Source: Orthonyx spaldingii
Taxonomy: Eukaryota > Chordata > Aves > Passeriformes > Orthonychidae
Assembly: GCA_013397795.1 (NCBI GenBank)
Contig: VZTJ01001138.1
Span: 248,001 to 312,000 of the forward strand
DNA: 64,000 bases
Reading direction: 5' to 3'
In this document: piece by piece, positions 37,800-52,110 of the stretch
Layout: each line of letters starts with the position of its first letter
How positions within the stretch are numbered: position 1 is the stretch's first letter
Notes under the pieces: generated by a model
What the model was told of the DNA's origin: nothing
Database searches by the model: none
Seen by the model: only the letters and a program-made list of their open reading frames with translations
Translations under genes and position numbers: made by a program

Positions 37800-39159
37800 C
37801 TGAAAAAACAAGCAAGGTTTCCAGATCTGAGTATCTCCAATGACTCTTTAAAAACAACATTCATAAAGACAGAACAGATACTGGAAAGCATGTGTTAACA
37901 GTGCTATGACTTAGGGGTCACAATCTCCTTCTGTGCTGCCGTCAGTCAGGTCTGTCTGAGAGGACAATTTGGCCCACAGTGTTTGCATGAATATGTATTT
38001 ACTAATTTTAATATTCTCTTTTTATAACTTAAATGGAAAGGGGCATTAAAAAAGTCTTTAATAAATAATAATGTGCCCATCTGTGAAGCATCAGATCAAA
38101 AGGACCATCAAGGCTTGCATAAGCATTCCTGATTTATTTACTTTGTATTAAAACAAGAAAAAAAATCATCCCATGACGAAAACCCTAAGTAGAGAATACA
38201 ATGTAATAAAAAACTATATCCTCAGAGATGTACACACGATCCTACAACAGAAAGTCAAACTGAAATGACATGCTGAGAAATGTAAGTAAACTTGGAGTAA
38301 ATCACATAATGATGTTCAAAGGGAAATGTGACTGGAGAAGGCCATATTGGAGATGTTTAACTGCACCACACCAATGGTTGGAGGAATGTGTGTGAGGACA
38401 GAGGGATTCATATCATATCCAGCTCTTAAAAAGGAAGGGTGCTTTCTTTGTCCGCATAACTGGAGACTCAGGGACTCATGGCTGCAGTAAGGTCCTCTGC
38501 TCTACCTCCTCCGTGGCTTTCACAGGATGGGGGATTTTGTAGCTGTCAGAACTCTGGTTCCCCGCTGTTTCCAGAGAGCCTCAGAGACAGGCTGACAAAA
38601 CGGGGAATGCGCCCCTGATACCCTCATGGGCTCTGCCCTGAGGGGTCAGGCACCAGCCTGCCCTCCCCACCGCTCTGCTGTCAGATTGCCTCCCAGCTTC
38701 GAAGGGCACAGTGCTCACAGACCACAGCTCTTCTCACCAGCACACCGGTGCAATCTGTGTGCCTCAAAATGTTACACACTGCTCACCACTGCCTCCCAAA
38801 CACTCAAAATTCAAGCGAGATGTTAAGCACCTCCAGCAGCATGAAACAAACTGATCCTGCACAGTTATTACCCATTTGCCACTTTGGCTGATGTCATGTG
38901 TTTATCTGTCACCAAAAGCTGAGAAGTACAGACATTAGGTCATGTCATGGATTTACTAAAATGCTTTTAGAAAAAAAGAAAACTTCAATCATGCATTGAC
39001 AGTAAAACTAATTCCAGTTTTGTCCACCAACTCCTGAAGGTATATTTTCTTTTTATTTCCTGCTTTTCCTATTCAACAAAATATAAACCTCCTCTTAGAT
39101 TATATTATTTGTGAAAGCAGTTCCCTGGTCCCAACTAGAGATGGTTAAAAAAAAAAGGA

Positions 39160-39700
39160 TTTTTCCTCATCATTTTGTGAAAAGTTGGTTTGCTTTATTA
39201 TTGTATTTTGAAGTGGGAGAAGAACGAGAGGAACAAACCTCATTGCCCTGAGGGAGTAAACACAGGGGACGAAGGGGAAATAACTTCTGAAGAAATATTC
39301 CCAGTATTTCAAGAAAGCCTGGAAACATCTGACACAGACTGTCCAGTTAAATGGCTTGATTTTGTGAAAGGACACCAGCATGTGATTAGCCACAGCACAT
39401 TTCAACCATTTACTGACTTAGGCACCATAAATGAAACGTAATTGTGGCTTATGATGTAAATTGGGAGTTCAGACTCACGGTAATTTTAATTCTGGTTCTG
39501 CTGCACCAACTGGACCTTGGCATGCAATCTGTTATGAGCTTCATTCCCCATGTCAAGCACTCATGGTCATTAATGCAGGTAAAAAATGGGTCACAGATGA
39601 TCGGGAACACACTGTTATTGTCTGAGTGAAGGATGCCTGCTGCCACCTCCTGAAACACATTCCTCAACAAACACCAAGGCAAAGGGAAAAGGGGCATGAG
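39160..39700. promoter_or_regulatory. Candidate conserved non-coding element
   Basis: A repeat-free stretch of intron 3 that is unusually open on both strands, with CGTAATTGTGG, GGTAATTTTAATT and TGGTCATTAATGC cores. The 86-, 83-, 82- and 61-residue frames here resemble no known protein, so a regulatory rather than coding role is the likelier reason for its texture. No alignment made. Confidence 0.25.
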
Positions 39701-42700
39701 AAGTGTGGTTTAGCACATCTCTCTACCTGCTCTCTTCCCTGCTAAACTGGTATTTGACTACAGCAGCATAAGCCAAAGTGAGGAGGTTTCAAAGCAGATG
39801 TCTGGCATTTTACAATACAAAGTCTGCCACCATTTTTTCAGCAAAAAAGGAAGTCACTCACAACCTCAAAGATTCATAGGCAAATCCTTCTCTGCCCTAT
39901 GCATCTCCTTCAAAGAGTGATTCTGGAGAGCACAGGTAAGACTACAGAGCTTTTGCTACCCATATTCATGTCAGACAGGATGTGGTTCACCTGGGCAAAA
40001 CATTAAATCCCACTCAGGATGCCAAGCCTCCTCACTGTCCCACCCTCACCCAGCTGGAGCGCCTACCCATTAAGAGCAGTCCTAGTAATTTTGTAGTGAA
40101 ACACCATTTGACCCTCCTCAATGTATAATTTACTTTCCCCTATCTGAGAAATGGAAACTTAGTATTAAACAACCCAAAAAAGGGTATTCTTCTCTGTGGG
40201 CCTTATGCAGTGCAGATCATCAACAAGTTTTATTTACACATGGGCTATAAATCTCCAAGAACATCTTTTTGAGTCCTCTCATATTTAGTTCCTTTGTATA
40301 TCTTGGTTGCATCTTGTTTGTAGTTTCCATCTGGGAAACAGCCGAACTCCATCATGGCACAGGGAGCTGTCTCAGTCAGCCCTAAGCCGACCGGAGCAGA
40401 GCTGCATATCAAACCCCAACATAATTATCCATCTCACAGTTTATTATTTACACATGAGCAATACGGCTGGTGAACATCATAACTCAAGTGTATGTGTTAT
40501 AATTTACTACACTGTAGCCATCTCTTGTTGCAACCCTTAAGAAAACCACATGATGACTTTTCCAAAGTCAGGCTAAAACTGCTGAAGCAGAATAAAGTGC
40601 CACTAAACCTGGCTACCTCCTATTTATCATACAATTTCCTGACTGATGGTTCCACAAACCAGCTGCTAAGTGCTGTGTACTCTACTGTCAGCAGACTAAC
40701 ATGCTAAATGGGAGACAGGGAGAATAATGTACAGAACTATAGAACTCGTGGAGTCAATTTTACAGATGGAAATCAAACACTGCCATGTTTGAGTCAGCCC
40801 TCAGCACAAAAGTAGCTGGTAAATTCCACGTGCTTAGGGGCCCAAGACCACTCCACTTTGAAAAGCACTGAATATTTATATGGAAAGACTCTCAGATCAG
40901 AGAGCTGCCAAAGCACCCACCATCCAGGGCTTCATTTGGAATTCACTTGAAACAGCATAAAATGTAATTGTTTGACATGTATTTATATGGAAATAGATAA
41001 TAAGAAGTTTACAAAGCAGTAACTGAGGCTGCAGCCAGTTTCACATTGAGTTTTCATATCCCACCCAGTAACTATTTCGTTAAAGGCACCATCAGAATAT
41101 TAGTGGCACATTCTGCCATGATTATTTATACTGCAGGTAAGTAAAAAATGAGTGAGACTAGTCAGGCTAGAATTGAATCTGAACCTATCTGACTCATGGT
41201 TGTTTGTGTGAGATGCTTTACCTATCTAGAAAAGCAGGGGGAAAAGTCAGTGGAAAAGACAGGATACCTGCTCTGACTGTTTTCATTCATTCATTTAAAC
41301 TGTGAGGAACAAAACTCTGACCTTTAGCAAGGAGAAACTCCTCTCATCAAAATGAATTGACAAAATCTAACTTCCTGTTCTGCTAAGGAAATTACTTACT
41401 ACCTTCGTAAAAATTCTGGCTAAGATGCAAACTTACACAGAGTATGCCAGGCAATTTTCTTACAGACATCCAAATGCAACTGTGAATTTCTGGGCCAATG
41501 ACGTCCTTGCAGAGACTCCCTGATGTAAGTACAGTACATGGACAGATGCTGGCTGTGTATTTGCAGCCCTCAACTTCAACTCAGTAGAAGTACCTGATTC
41601 TGTGCATAAATTTCACTGTTTTCAAGAAAGTGTAAGGACATGCCAAAGCAAAATACATTTGAACACACTGCTCAGGCATTGCTGATTTTGGTAGCTGTTA
41701 CCGCCTTCTGAATTCTCTGCTGCCTACTACTGTAAGCTTCATTCAGATGCTCTCCTCTGTCCTGCACAGCTAACAGGGTCTCCTTAAAACAAAGTGGGAG
41801 ACGCAACTGCCTGAGATGCTACAAACTGATCAATTTTATCACTGTGAAATTTTCTGGAAAATATGTCAATTTATGCTGACTTTCTGTTGTGTAAAACCTG
41901 CCTTTATATTTCTTCTTCAAGAATCATTCTTACCTTTTTAAGAAGTGAATAGGATCATCTCTCTCCAATTACAATCATTCCCATACAGGAAAAAAGAAGA
42001 GACCTACTCTTGTTCTCTGAAAGTCGACAACCTAAGTCTCTGCTGCAGCATCAAGGTAAAGACTCTGGGAGAAAGGACAGGTATGTATGATCCTTGATGC
42101 TGAACAGCAAACCTGAATTGAAGTCTGATGAGATGCAATTCACAGCAAGACTTGTTGGAAGGGGGGATGATGCCAGCTGGCTCAAAGGTGCTGTGCAACA
42201 CCTCGAAACTATGGCAGAGGGGTTAGGCTGCTACAAAGCTCACTGAAGTTCATGGTAACTTTTCTGTACACTCTGTAGTCTCTCAAATAAGCCTTACTTA
42301 GGGGATCACTACATTTGGAAAGTTTGGCTGTGATGGTGATGCTAGTAAAACATTGCCCTCAGCTAGCTGGCTTGCTCAAGCACCTTGTTATTCCTGCCAA
42401 ATGCTTGAGAGACAGCTGCTGAAATGACAGGCTGCATTTTTCAGAACATCGAGAAAACATTTGCTACTGTAGAAGATGCCTGCACTGGCTCAAACTCACC
42501 CAGTGTGGCCCCGATATCTGCACCTTTGTCACGAGGTCAGGGCCAAGACTACAGAGGTCCCAAGCCCAACACAGGAAGCCCTCGTTATGCTTCAGCGCAT
42601 TTGTCCTTAGGACAATCAAGCTCACCAAATTACATGTCAGAGCTGAGCCAGGTGCAAACTTCTATCTCAAATATAACCTCATTTGAGGTAAAATCTCCTT

Positions 42701-44260
42701 CCTGCTTAAATCCATTGCAGTCTTGATGCTGAACTCGACAGTACCAAACTTTCACACCAGATGTAAGAGATACAGTATGATGCAAAATATAGCCTCCCTG
42801 TTAAAGTCTTTTCAATATGCAGAACAGTTTTGAAGAGTTGCCAGCAAATTTCTACACTTCCTTTGGTTCACAAGCTGATCACCAGATGAGAATTTTCTAA
42901 TATTCAGCTTTGGAGAGTCGCTAAGGGCACCACTGTTTCTTCACATACATTTCCTTCAACTGATCTGAACTTAATGGTATTGCCAGGTTTTATGGCAAGA
43001 ATTAGGTTCTTAGCTGCCAAGTAAAGATCTTATTTTGGATTTCTGTTTAATTATAGCTTGCATTAGGGCTCAATAAGAGCACATGTTGTCTCTGAGAGTT
43101 CTTTTAGTTCTCTTTCAATAAGGGGTGATTTATGTTTTGTACGTCTGCTTATACAGAGGCTTCAGTCAGGAAGAAAAAAATTACTGAGTCACAGCTACAC
43201 GTTAATGCATGCACTTAACTTTGTGCACTTTGAAGAGTCTCCCTATGGTGACTGAGGCTGCTGCTTCAAGCATGGCTGGTTGCCATCTGAAGTACTGCTT
43301 GTTTGCAGGCTGATCCGCTGCCATGCCACAGCCAGTTATCTCAGGAGGCTTTTCCATGCGTCTGTGTGCGCATGCACGCACACGTTTCCAGTGTGGCAAT
43401 AGTCACGCTGACATGGATGCAGCTAACTCACCACCTGGCTTCACAGGGAAGGGGATTCTAAATAGGAAAAAGGAAAAGCCATGGCGAAGCTGGAAAAGAA
43501 GTCAAATAAGTGTATAACGCCAAGAAATAGACAGAAGGAAATTGAGGAAAAGAACTTTTAAGGGGCAAGTCCTCTCCATTCCAGTAGCACTAAATGTTAA
43601 TTGTGATAACATACAGTAGATGTAACACATTCAGAGAATAGACAATTTTCCTTTGGATCACTTCCCTTCCATGTGTCTATGTGTATTAATGATGATCAGG
43701 CTTCCCCTCTCTACCCTCTGCCGGTGTTCACAGAGCCTATGATCTTAAAAATAAACCACAGGAGTTCCAGGCCAAACCTCACAAACTAGAGCGTAGCTCC
43801 AGCTCTTGTTATGGCTGAAAAATAATTTCTATCTTTGCAAAAACAAAAATTAAGACTTCGGAGCATCTTAAATTCCTGCCATCCATTTTAATACTTTCTG
43901 TTTGTAAACCTAAACACCTTGTGGGAACATGTTTTATTGTTAGCAGTCCCACAACAGCCATCATGCTAAACACTTGAGGAAGGAGTAGTTATCACTGTGC
44001 TGGAATGAAAGTTGCTGGAACTGATTTCATCAGCTGGCACTGAGAAGTGTTTTAATATGCCAGATTTGCTGCACGTATTGGCTAAATAACTGCTGGATTG
44101 ATTTCAGTTTGAACACTTCATTATTCCTTCCAGTCAATGCAACTCTGCTGTCTAAGGAGCAGAACTGCCTTCTGGAATACTAACTAAACCTCCTCAAGTC
44201 CATTCAACAGACTCCAGTGCTCACTGGCATTTGCTGAACCAGAAATAAAATTCAAAAAAT

Positions 44261-44295
44261 AAAATTAATTAAATAAATAAATAAATAAATAAAAA
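44261..44295. repeat. (AAAT)n microsatellite, imperfect
   Basis: An AAAT-type run with an AATTAATT start and about six regular units, in intron 3. Confidence 0.9.
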
Positions 44296-46019
44296 GTTTA
44301 ATAAGAGACAGACTCCCAGGGTAATAAATATATTGCACGTACAAAACACCTTGAACAGAAAAGTCTCCAACTCTTTCAGAACATAATTTATGATTCATCA
44401 CAGCCCAGTGATTTGCAAATGACTGTTTCCACTGGGATGCATGCACTGGTAAGCAAAGAAAGAACTCCTTGTGCTGCCCTGATCAAGCAGCCATGATTTG
44501 CCTGGTGAGTGGGATGGGAAAAGCACTGCTGCTCCACAACCCTCTTGGGACACACATTTTTAGAGAAGGAAAGCCAAGTCACTCCATCAGCCCAGTTTGC
44601 CCAAGAACCAACAGCAGATGGGTGGAAATACATCAGGAATATCCTGCCTTCCACCCAAGAAACACTGGCTGCTTCATCCTATAAGCAACCTTAGAAAACC
44701 TTCATGAAGAGGAGCACAACTGCATATATCCAGCATCTGTACACTGGCCCATGATCTCAGGATAAGAGGGTGACAATATCTTAGCCTCACCATCCCATTA
44801 CTTAGAGATATAATTGTATCATCTAACACAGCTGGCTCTCAGTACGGCACAGCTCACCTTTTTCATAACCTCTGGATCACATGCAGCATTTCTTAACAAA
44901 CTTAATAATGTGGTTTCTGCAAGAAAATGACAAATTGCCCTCTGCCAGGAAGCTGACAAAAGAGATCCCTCCCTCTTCTACCTCCAAAGGACCTGCAGTA
45001 AAAAAAAATAATTCAGCTTCTGCCTTGCAACACAGTTGCTATTATGCTGTTCCTGCACCTAACTTCTTATGCCACCTTGCGTCAGTGCAGCCTTCACCAC
45101 TTCAAAATTGACCCCTAAAAATTATGAAAACCAAAATGAGCAACCATGTTTAACTCTCAAGAATCCCAGACATGTGGTTTCACCCAGCTGCTCTGGAATG
45201 CTTCCCACCTTTGATTACACGTATGTATGAAGGATCACATCTTCAGAATTTCCTCTTCTGCAAGTAGCAAGTAACTAGATCCATAACCATAATATATACA
45301 AAAATAATTTGTACCTATCTACCTGTTCATATCCATTTCCGTAGCACACTGCAAATTCCTGTGGTTGAAGGTGAACTACAAAGTGGAAACTGAGGAAATG
45401 AAAAGATTACAAACAAAATAAATTGTGATCCACACTAGAGAGAACTAAAGAAGCAATCTCACAGCAAGGCTTTCAACTCTAAAGAACTTCTAAGCAGAAG
45501 ATTAACATGGATGTCCTGAACACTAGGAAGGAGGTGCTGCCACAGATCAGCTTGGTTATTCCCTAAGGCTCAACACAGCTCAAAGAATGCATCTGAATGC
45601 CCTGTTATCAGTCACACACATTAACTTAGCAATGACAAATATCTGTAAGATGCAAAGGTAAATGTGGGTAAGGAGAGGCAACAGAAAGCTAGAAGCTTGG
45701 GGGGTGGGGGGTGGAACTAGAAATATCCATGTATTGCTGCTGATTTGATGTGGGTGCAAATAAAGACAAGTTGGGTAATTCAATAAGCTTTGGGGACATT
45801 CTTAGAAGTTCGTAAGCAGCAGTGAGTCAGTCTGCAAACATTATTTGTAAAACGATGGTTTGGAGACTTTTGTACTCTTCTGTGAAGAAGAATCAAGTTT
45901 AAAAGCTATTTGAAAGGCCAACCCTCAAACAGTTGAGTATCAGTATAGCACAGTGAAAAATCACTGTAGCTAAACAGATTTTCAGCAGCTGAAGGTCTGG
46001 ACCACAGTGTGAAAGACTT

Positions 46020-46420
46020 GGAAATAGGTTATACTTAGCAGCTTTGATGAGTATTTTATGGCATGATAGGAATTAGAGAGGAAAATGTATAATTAGATCA
46101 ATTATGTCTATTTTTAGATATTAAAACTGCTCAGATTCTATGGGATGCACAATCAGATGATCACTCTGAGAGATATCTTTTTCCCTGCTGTTCAACCTGA
46201 TTTTTAAAAATTTCATCCAAATATTCATAATTATTTAGCATCTCTCTGTATCATCCTTAGTAATTACTCTCCTTCTGTGGTGTTTACATTCTTCAAGCTC
46301 TTGCAGATGAGCAGATAGTTATTACATGTGCTGTCAGGCCACTTGGTAATATACATTTATTGCAACCTTTAATCTCTCTGTCTATATGATAAATTAATCA
46401 CAGTCACTTGTTTCTGCTTT
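46020..46420. promoter_or_regulatory. Candidate conserved non-coding element
   Basis: An AT-rich but non-repetitive stretch with TATAATTAGATCAATTATG, CATAATTATTTAGC, AGTAATTACTC and ATAAATTAATCAC cores, i.e. many TAATTA/TAATTR sites in 400 bp. Enhancer role is inferred only. Confidence 0.22.
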
Positions 46421-49289
46421 CTGTGCTTCTTCCAGCTTGGGTTGTCATCCCTGCACTCTCAGGCATCAGGGTTTCATGTAGGTTGATACTGTTTAGGAGG
46501 AGGCAGCCTTAGAAATTCATAATACTAATAACCTATTTCTACAAATTTCCCTTTCCAGCAGGGGTATGTATTTCATACACACAGTCTCAAGCACCATTAT
46601 GTTTCATTTTTCCACTAAGAGACAGTGCATTCATTATGTGGCAGTGACCTTACCTATCATTTCTAGGGGACTGCTGGTGAAATGGACACTGCTCAAGTCA
46701 AAGACAACACAAACCGGCTCTTGGTTATTACTTATTGACATTTCTAAATACGTGACTTTAAGCTGTTTTCTTCCTCCACATTCTCTCATCTTCCCTCAGC
46801 TTCTTACAGAGTTTTTCCTCTGTATTTCATTTTTATGCTGGTTACTTTTTGTTTCAGATCACTACTGAAGACGGAAAGCACAATGTGTTCCATGAATTTG
46901 CCCTACTGACATTTATTCTAAGTGCTGATTCAGCCTATTTTTGAGAATGTCATATTGTCGATATTCCAATCAATCTTAGTTACTTTTAGAAGCCAAAATT
47001 TGAGGAAAATATTTTTAAGAGAAAGGGCCATAGTTAAATTATGTCACTTCCCTGGGCCTCAGCCTGGTCACTGTTAACACAGAGACACCCTTTCGGAGAC
47101 ACTCCAAACCTCTTCAGTGAAAAGTCCCAATAAAGGGCTAAAATGACAATATTTTATTAACCCCCATTATTTCTTTAATTTCTTTAAAAGATTGGCTCAG
47201 TCACCTGAAACTGCTTGCTCTTTACTAATCTCTCTTGGCTGTTGTTCGTGATCTTTTATTAAGTTCATTTTTCTTTATAGACAACTTCTCTGTTTCCCAC
47301 TACCCAAACACAGGATGACAGTATCAGCTTTAGATATAACTGCACTTTTTTATTTTTAGGATTTCTGTTAGTATTTAGGATTCCCTAATTCCTCTTCCCC
47401 ACCAAAGGGCATTCTCTCTATGGGAAAGTATGAAAGTTCCTCATAAAGTCTTATCAACACTTTCATCCTCTCTCTTGTTCTCAGCAGATATAGTGGCAGG
47501 ATCTGACATACACTTCTCTTGCTCTGGGAGCTAAGTGCTGCTTACTCAAAGTGGCCAACCCTTCACATCAACCACTTAATGCTGGCACTGCTGCTGAAAA
47601 ACAGGAAGAAGGGCATGTATGTCTGAGCACACGGATTTGAAAGCACAAATAAAAAATGGACAACCTCAGCCTAATTAATACTTATTGTCCTTATGCCCCG
47701 TGAGGACAGCCCGGAGTCAGTAGTGTCCGCATCAGCGGTGCAGAGCAGGGGCACATAGCTGCAGAGGGCACCTGGCTGCAGAACCAGCTGCAGCATCTCC
47801 TGAGCTCTTCTGCCTGCACTGTGTCCTACTGACACCAGCAGCATTGCCAGGACTTGTGGGTAGGTCCAGCCTCACCAGTAAGGAAAAACACTCCCGCTAA
47901 TGAGAGAAAAGGAAAAATGGGAGAACAGAGACCCAAACAGGCAGAAGCACATAAATGCAGTAGTGGGCAAACCAGTCCATGGCGTTAGCAAATATTTTTC
48001 TGCATAGCAACAGCACAAAAGCAAAGTCTTCAGGGCAGTTTCTATCTTTACATCACCTTTCTAGAGTGCCTACCGCAACAGGGCCCCAGTCTCTGATTGA
48101 GCTTTCTGGTACTGCCATAGATGAGTATAACAGTTCAGCTTTCTCTAGCCTCCAGTCCAGGCAGACCAGGAAAAAAGTTACACAACCTGCCTGTGCACAG
48201 TCACGTTCTTCAGCTTGGTGACTGAGGGACAAGGCAGGAGAAAATGTAGAATTAGGTGGGACATAAACCCACAAATATGAGAGAAGAAGGAAAGAGCTGT
48301 TCTTCTGCCTACCAAAATGCGTAAGGGGGCACTAAAGGGGAGGCTGCTTTTCATTCCTCTCTACATCCTGGAGGAGAAGCCAGGGGTGCTACAAGGAGAT
48401 AAAAGCAGCCAGAAGAGAGGAAAGATGGCCAAATGAGGATGAGGCACACCATTCTCTGCCACATAGCCAAGTGACACAGGAGGCTATGGACACAGGAGGT
48501 TTGAATAGCCTCAAGGGGAAAGTCACAGAAAAGCATAGTAAGGATCTCAAAGTGTTGAAACCATAGGACCAAGGAATTCCTCAACTGAAAATTTTGTAAA
48601 ATTGATGAGGGGCAAAAGGAGAGGAGAATCACCTGTCAAGTTCTTACCTTAACCCCTGGGCATCTGCTTTTGGTCATTATTTGGAAAGGACATCAGGCAT
48701 GCCAATATGGTCCCTCATACTCTGTGCACTCCTGGCGTGTTTCCCAAGGCCAAGATGACTGCAAACCTCTTTCCCTGACACTTAGCCAGCACAACACCAA
48801 GGGCAGTGCCAGAGCTGCAGAATTTCAGCTGTGTGGCATAATCATGAAGACATCCCCAGCCTATAAAAGCCCATCGTTCAGCTGTATGTTTGCATGTTAC
48901 ACTGAATAAAAAAGGTGGTGGCAAAAGTAACTTAAGATGTCTGTCTCCTCTCCACCGAGATTCAATCCTCCCTTCCACATTTCTGTGAGTTCAGATGCAA
49001 TGAGGCTATAGGAAAGCAGGGGACTTCTTCTACACTTCAGCAGAAGAAGGGAAGACAGTTTTCTTCAGTCCCACCCTCTGGCAATCTTGGACCTTTTCCA
49101 ACGCATTAAGCATCAGTTTCCTGCCAGTAAAGTGTTTGATGCTCTACTAAATGCAGTGGCAGTGAGAGAGGTATAGTAACTCTCCATATGAAAAAGCCAT
49201 TTGACACAAAGGTTGGAGGTCAAAAGTTTAAATGTTCATGACAGAGACCACAACAATCCCTTTCTGGTCAATAACATCAAAGGATTTGC

Positions 49290-49800
49290 CAGCTCTTAAT
49301 GCTACTATTGTCGCTTGTTTGGATCCTATTGAAATTCTAGCATATTTATTGCACTCCGGGAGCATAAGGACTTTTTGTTTATTTTAATCTCTATGCTGAA
49401 CCCAAGGAGTTCTGAAGTGCTGTGGCTCCCCTTGCTCCCAAGGAGAATGAGCAGAGAAACAATGCCAGAGGATGCGGCATTGTAGTCCCAACCAACTTGG
49501 TGCTTTCTTCCCCGCCAAAAAATATAAATGATGGATGGAAACATATGGTCTCTATTGGACAGGGCTGGAAATCTCTGCTCCTGAAGTCTCCACATGCCCA
49601 GTTTTGATTGTTCTGTGCTATGACAGGGGGTGAAAAGCACTCCCCACCATCAAGGTCTCTGCTTTGCCAGTCATTGTTTAGAAACGTTCTGCTGCAGCCG
49701 ACTAACGCTCTCATTAGGCACAACTGTGGCAGAGCCAGAAGCAGCAGTGAGGTTCTCTGAGATGAATTGAAAAGCCTTAACCACAGAGAGTTTCACTTCA
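49290..49800. promoter_or_regulatory. Candidate enhancer with inverted SOX-type pair
   Basis: A repeat-free stretch of intron 3 open on both strands. It contains an 8-bp perfect inverted repeat, ACAATGCC (49459-49466) and GGCATTGT (49476-49483), whose arms are SOX-type ACAATG cores. It also has AAATATAAATGATGG and TTTTGATTGTTCTG words. SOX9-type factors bind inverted pairs, though usually with a shorter spacer than this. The overlapping minus-strand frames (49326-49723) have no recognisable domain. Confidence 0.28.
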
Positions 49801-51719
49801 CCCAGCCCTCCTGCGCTCTCTGAACTTGTGCTTGCGGTTAGGCAGAAACTTACTACCAGAGCTCTGCAGAGCATGTTCCAGGCATTGTATCGCCATCAAT
49901 ACCTCATGCCTTGCCAAGAGCAGGACCCGAGTTCATTTGTTCCTACCTTCCTCAGATTCCTGTTCCCCTCTCCACAATGAGGATTAGCAGTTTAAGTTAT
50001 GTTGCTGACCTCCATCTGGCTAGGCAGAAACAGATGTCTGCACACTCAGGCACGATCTTATTTCAAAGTGGGGACTCTGGGTTACTAATGACGTTATAAA
50101 GGCAATAGCATATGTTGGCTCTCAACAGTCCATTGTCTAATTGGGATGGTTTTAATCAAATACGAATGTACTCAAGTTTTCTCAGCTAATGAATAAATCC
50201 CCCTTTTAAATAAGGACAGCAATTTTGTGCTCTCCATCAAGGCAGCATCCTGAGGAATGCCTACATGCGCAGCACTCATCACTGAAGGCCTGTAAGAGGC
50301 AGCAGCAACATCTGCTACAGCCCAGTTCGTTGTTGAAACAGTTCCTAACTGCTCTTCCCAGAGGTAAGCTGCAGCCAAATTGTTTTCCTTCATTTCCCAA
50401 ACCAGGTACGTACGGCTCAGGTGAACAAAGCCATTATTTTGACCACCTAGATACTTGCAGACAGCAGGACAGTACATCTGTGTTACAAATGGTATCTATT
50501 GGCATTAAAATCTGTGCATTTTAACTGTGATCATCTTTACAGTTGTTTGCAGGGGGTCCATACCAGAATTGCTCTTCTTATTTCAGATATTTTTTTTTAT
50601 TTGACTATGTAGATGCTTCCTGTACACAGGATAATTTTTGTCCTATCTGTAAAGAGTTGAGAGTTCTTCTAAATTCTCCTTATATACCCAGATTATAGTT
50701 TCAAAAGATTGCTTACTAAAAAGCATTAGATAGAAAGATCCTTTCTGATAATTTTAGTGGAAAGTCTGAATTTATGCTTAAAGTGGAAACAAAAAAACTA
50801 AGTTTCAGCATGAACTAGGGAAAATTACAGTCATAGCCAGCTCTTTTAGGGGTAACAATAATACAAGCAATACATTTACTATTATTATTACAATGGATAA
50901 CACAAGCTAACCTAATGGAACTAACATATCTTCTAAACCTGTTCTTGGAGAGCTGATAATACTACCCTTTAGGTGCCAGGAGTTGGGAATTTCCCAACCA
51001 AGCCGGTTGACTTACTGACACTAAAAACAGGACTCCAAACCCTGCTGCTCTTGTGGTTTATGTACAGAATGATTTTTTTCAAGCAACTCTGATCCATTCA
51101 GAAGGGTGAAAGAAAAATAAAAATCCATTTCTTTCAAGATGTTTATGGCCTGAGGCTTTTCTAATACAAAAAAGGGAGAAACAATTTATTTTTATTATGC
51201 CATTCCCCAATCTTCAAGTTAAACCAGACCACTTCTGCAGTTTTTTACAACATTCCAGTGAGTCCTCTGTTGCAGTTTCTTGTTCCCTAGCACGTTCAGA
51301 TAGTAGCTGAAAAAAGTTATGCCTACCCAAACAGCACATGGTTTTGTGGGGCTGCTGGTTCAAGGTGCCAGATTTAATCTAAGCTCTGTCTCAGGCACCA
51401 GCCAACAGACCACAGCTTTCCTTCCAAATCCATTAAACCCTCTTGCCACAAATATCCAACCTGCATGGAAGAGTCTGTTCAGAGAAAAGGAAATCACACA
51501 TCCTCTGACATGCAAACCCAGAGAAGAATCCTAGAAACACAGGAAAAGCATCATCCCATCTTTCTCAAAAAGCATCATTTCTGCTCCTCTCTTTACTTGA
51601 GCAGTCTGCAATTAGTTCCATTTCTTCTACCTATACTGCAGCAATCAAAATCTCAAATGAGCTAAAGAGAACAATTCACATAAGCATCTTATGAATGCAC
51701 TTTTGGGAGTGAAATACCT

Positions 51720-52110
51720 AACAAGTATTCACTGAAGAAATCCAGGTCTCTATTTTAGCTCCATGAGATATCACCATGGCTTGTCTTTTCCAAGTGTTTA
51801 ACTTGGGGTGACATCTCTTTGGAAAAAATGACCTCTCACTTGATGCCCAAGCCCAGGGTCACTCTTGAGAGACTCTCAATCACGCTTGAGTTCAGCAGCC
51901 TCCTTGACAGAGGAATGTGAACAAGTCAGATCAACAATAGCCTGTGCTCCTAGATTCCGCTTGATGACATATTCTCATTAGTCAAAACGAGATGGCAACC
52001 CTTCACTTATGTTTACATTAATAGTGGCACAAGCTACCTTTCAATGCAGATGAAGAGCACATAAGAGGAGCTTGTCCCTTTCTCATGCACAAACACCAAC
52101 AGGGCTATAA
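51720..52110. promoter_or_regulatory. Candidate conserved non-coding element
   Basis: A repeat-free, evenly composed stretch with TTCTCATTAGTCAAAACGAG, GTTTACATTAATAG and AGTGTTTAACTTGG words, low in simple runs. Chosen by eye. Confidence 0.18.

Noticed and set aside
45697..45714. G-quadruplex on the plus strand (two G6 runs)
   Set aside because: Only two full G-runs and one GG, too few for a convincing four-tract motif.
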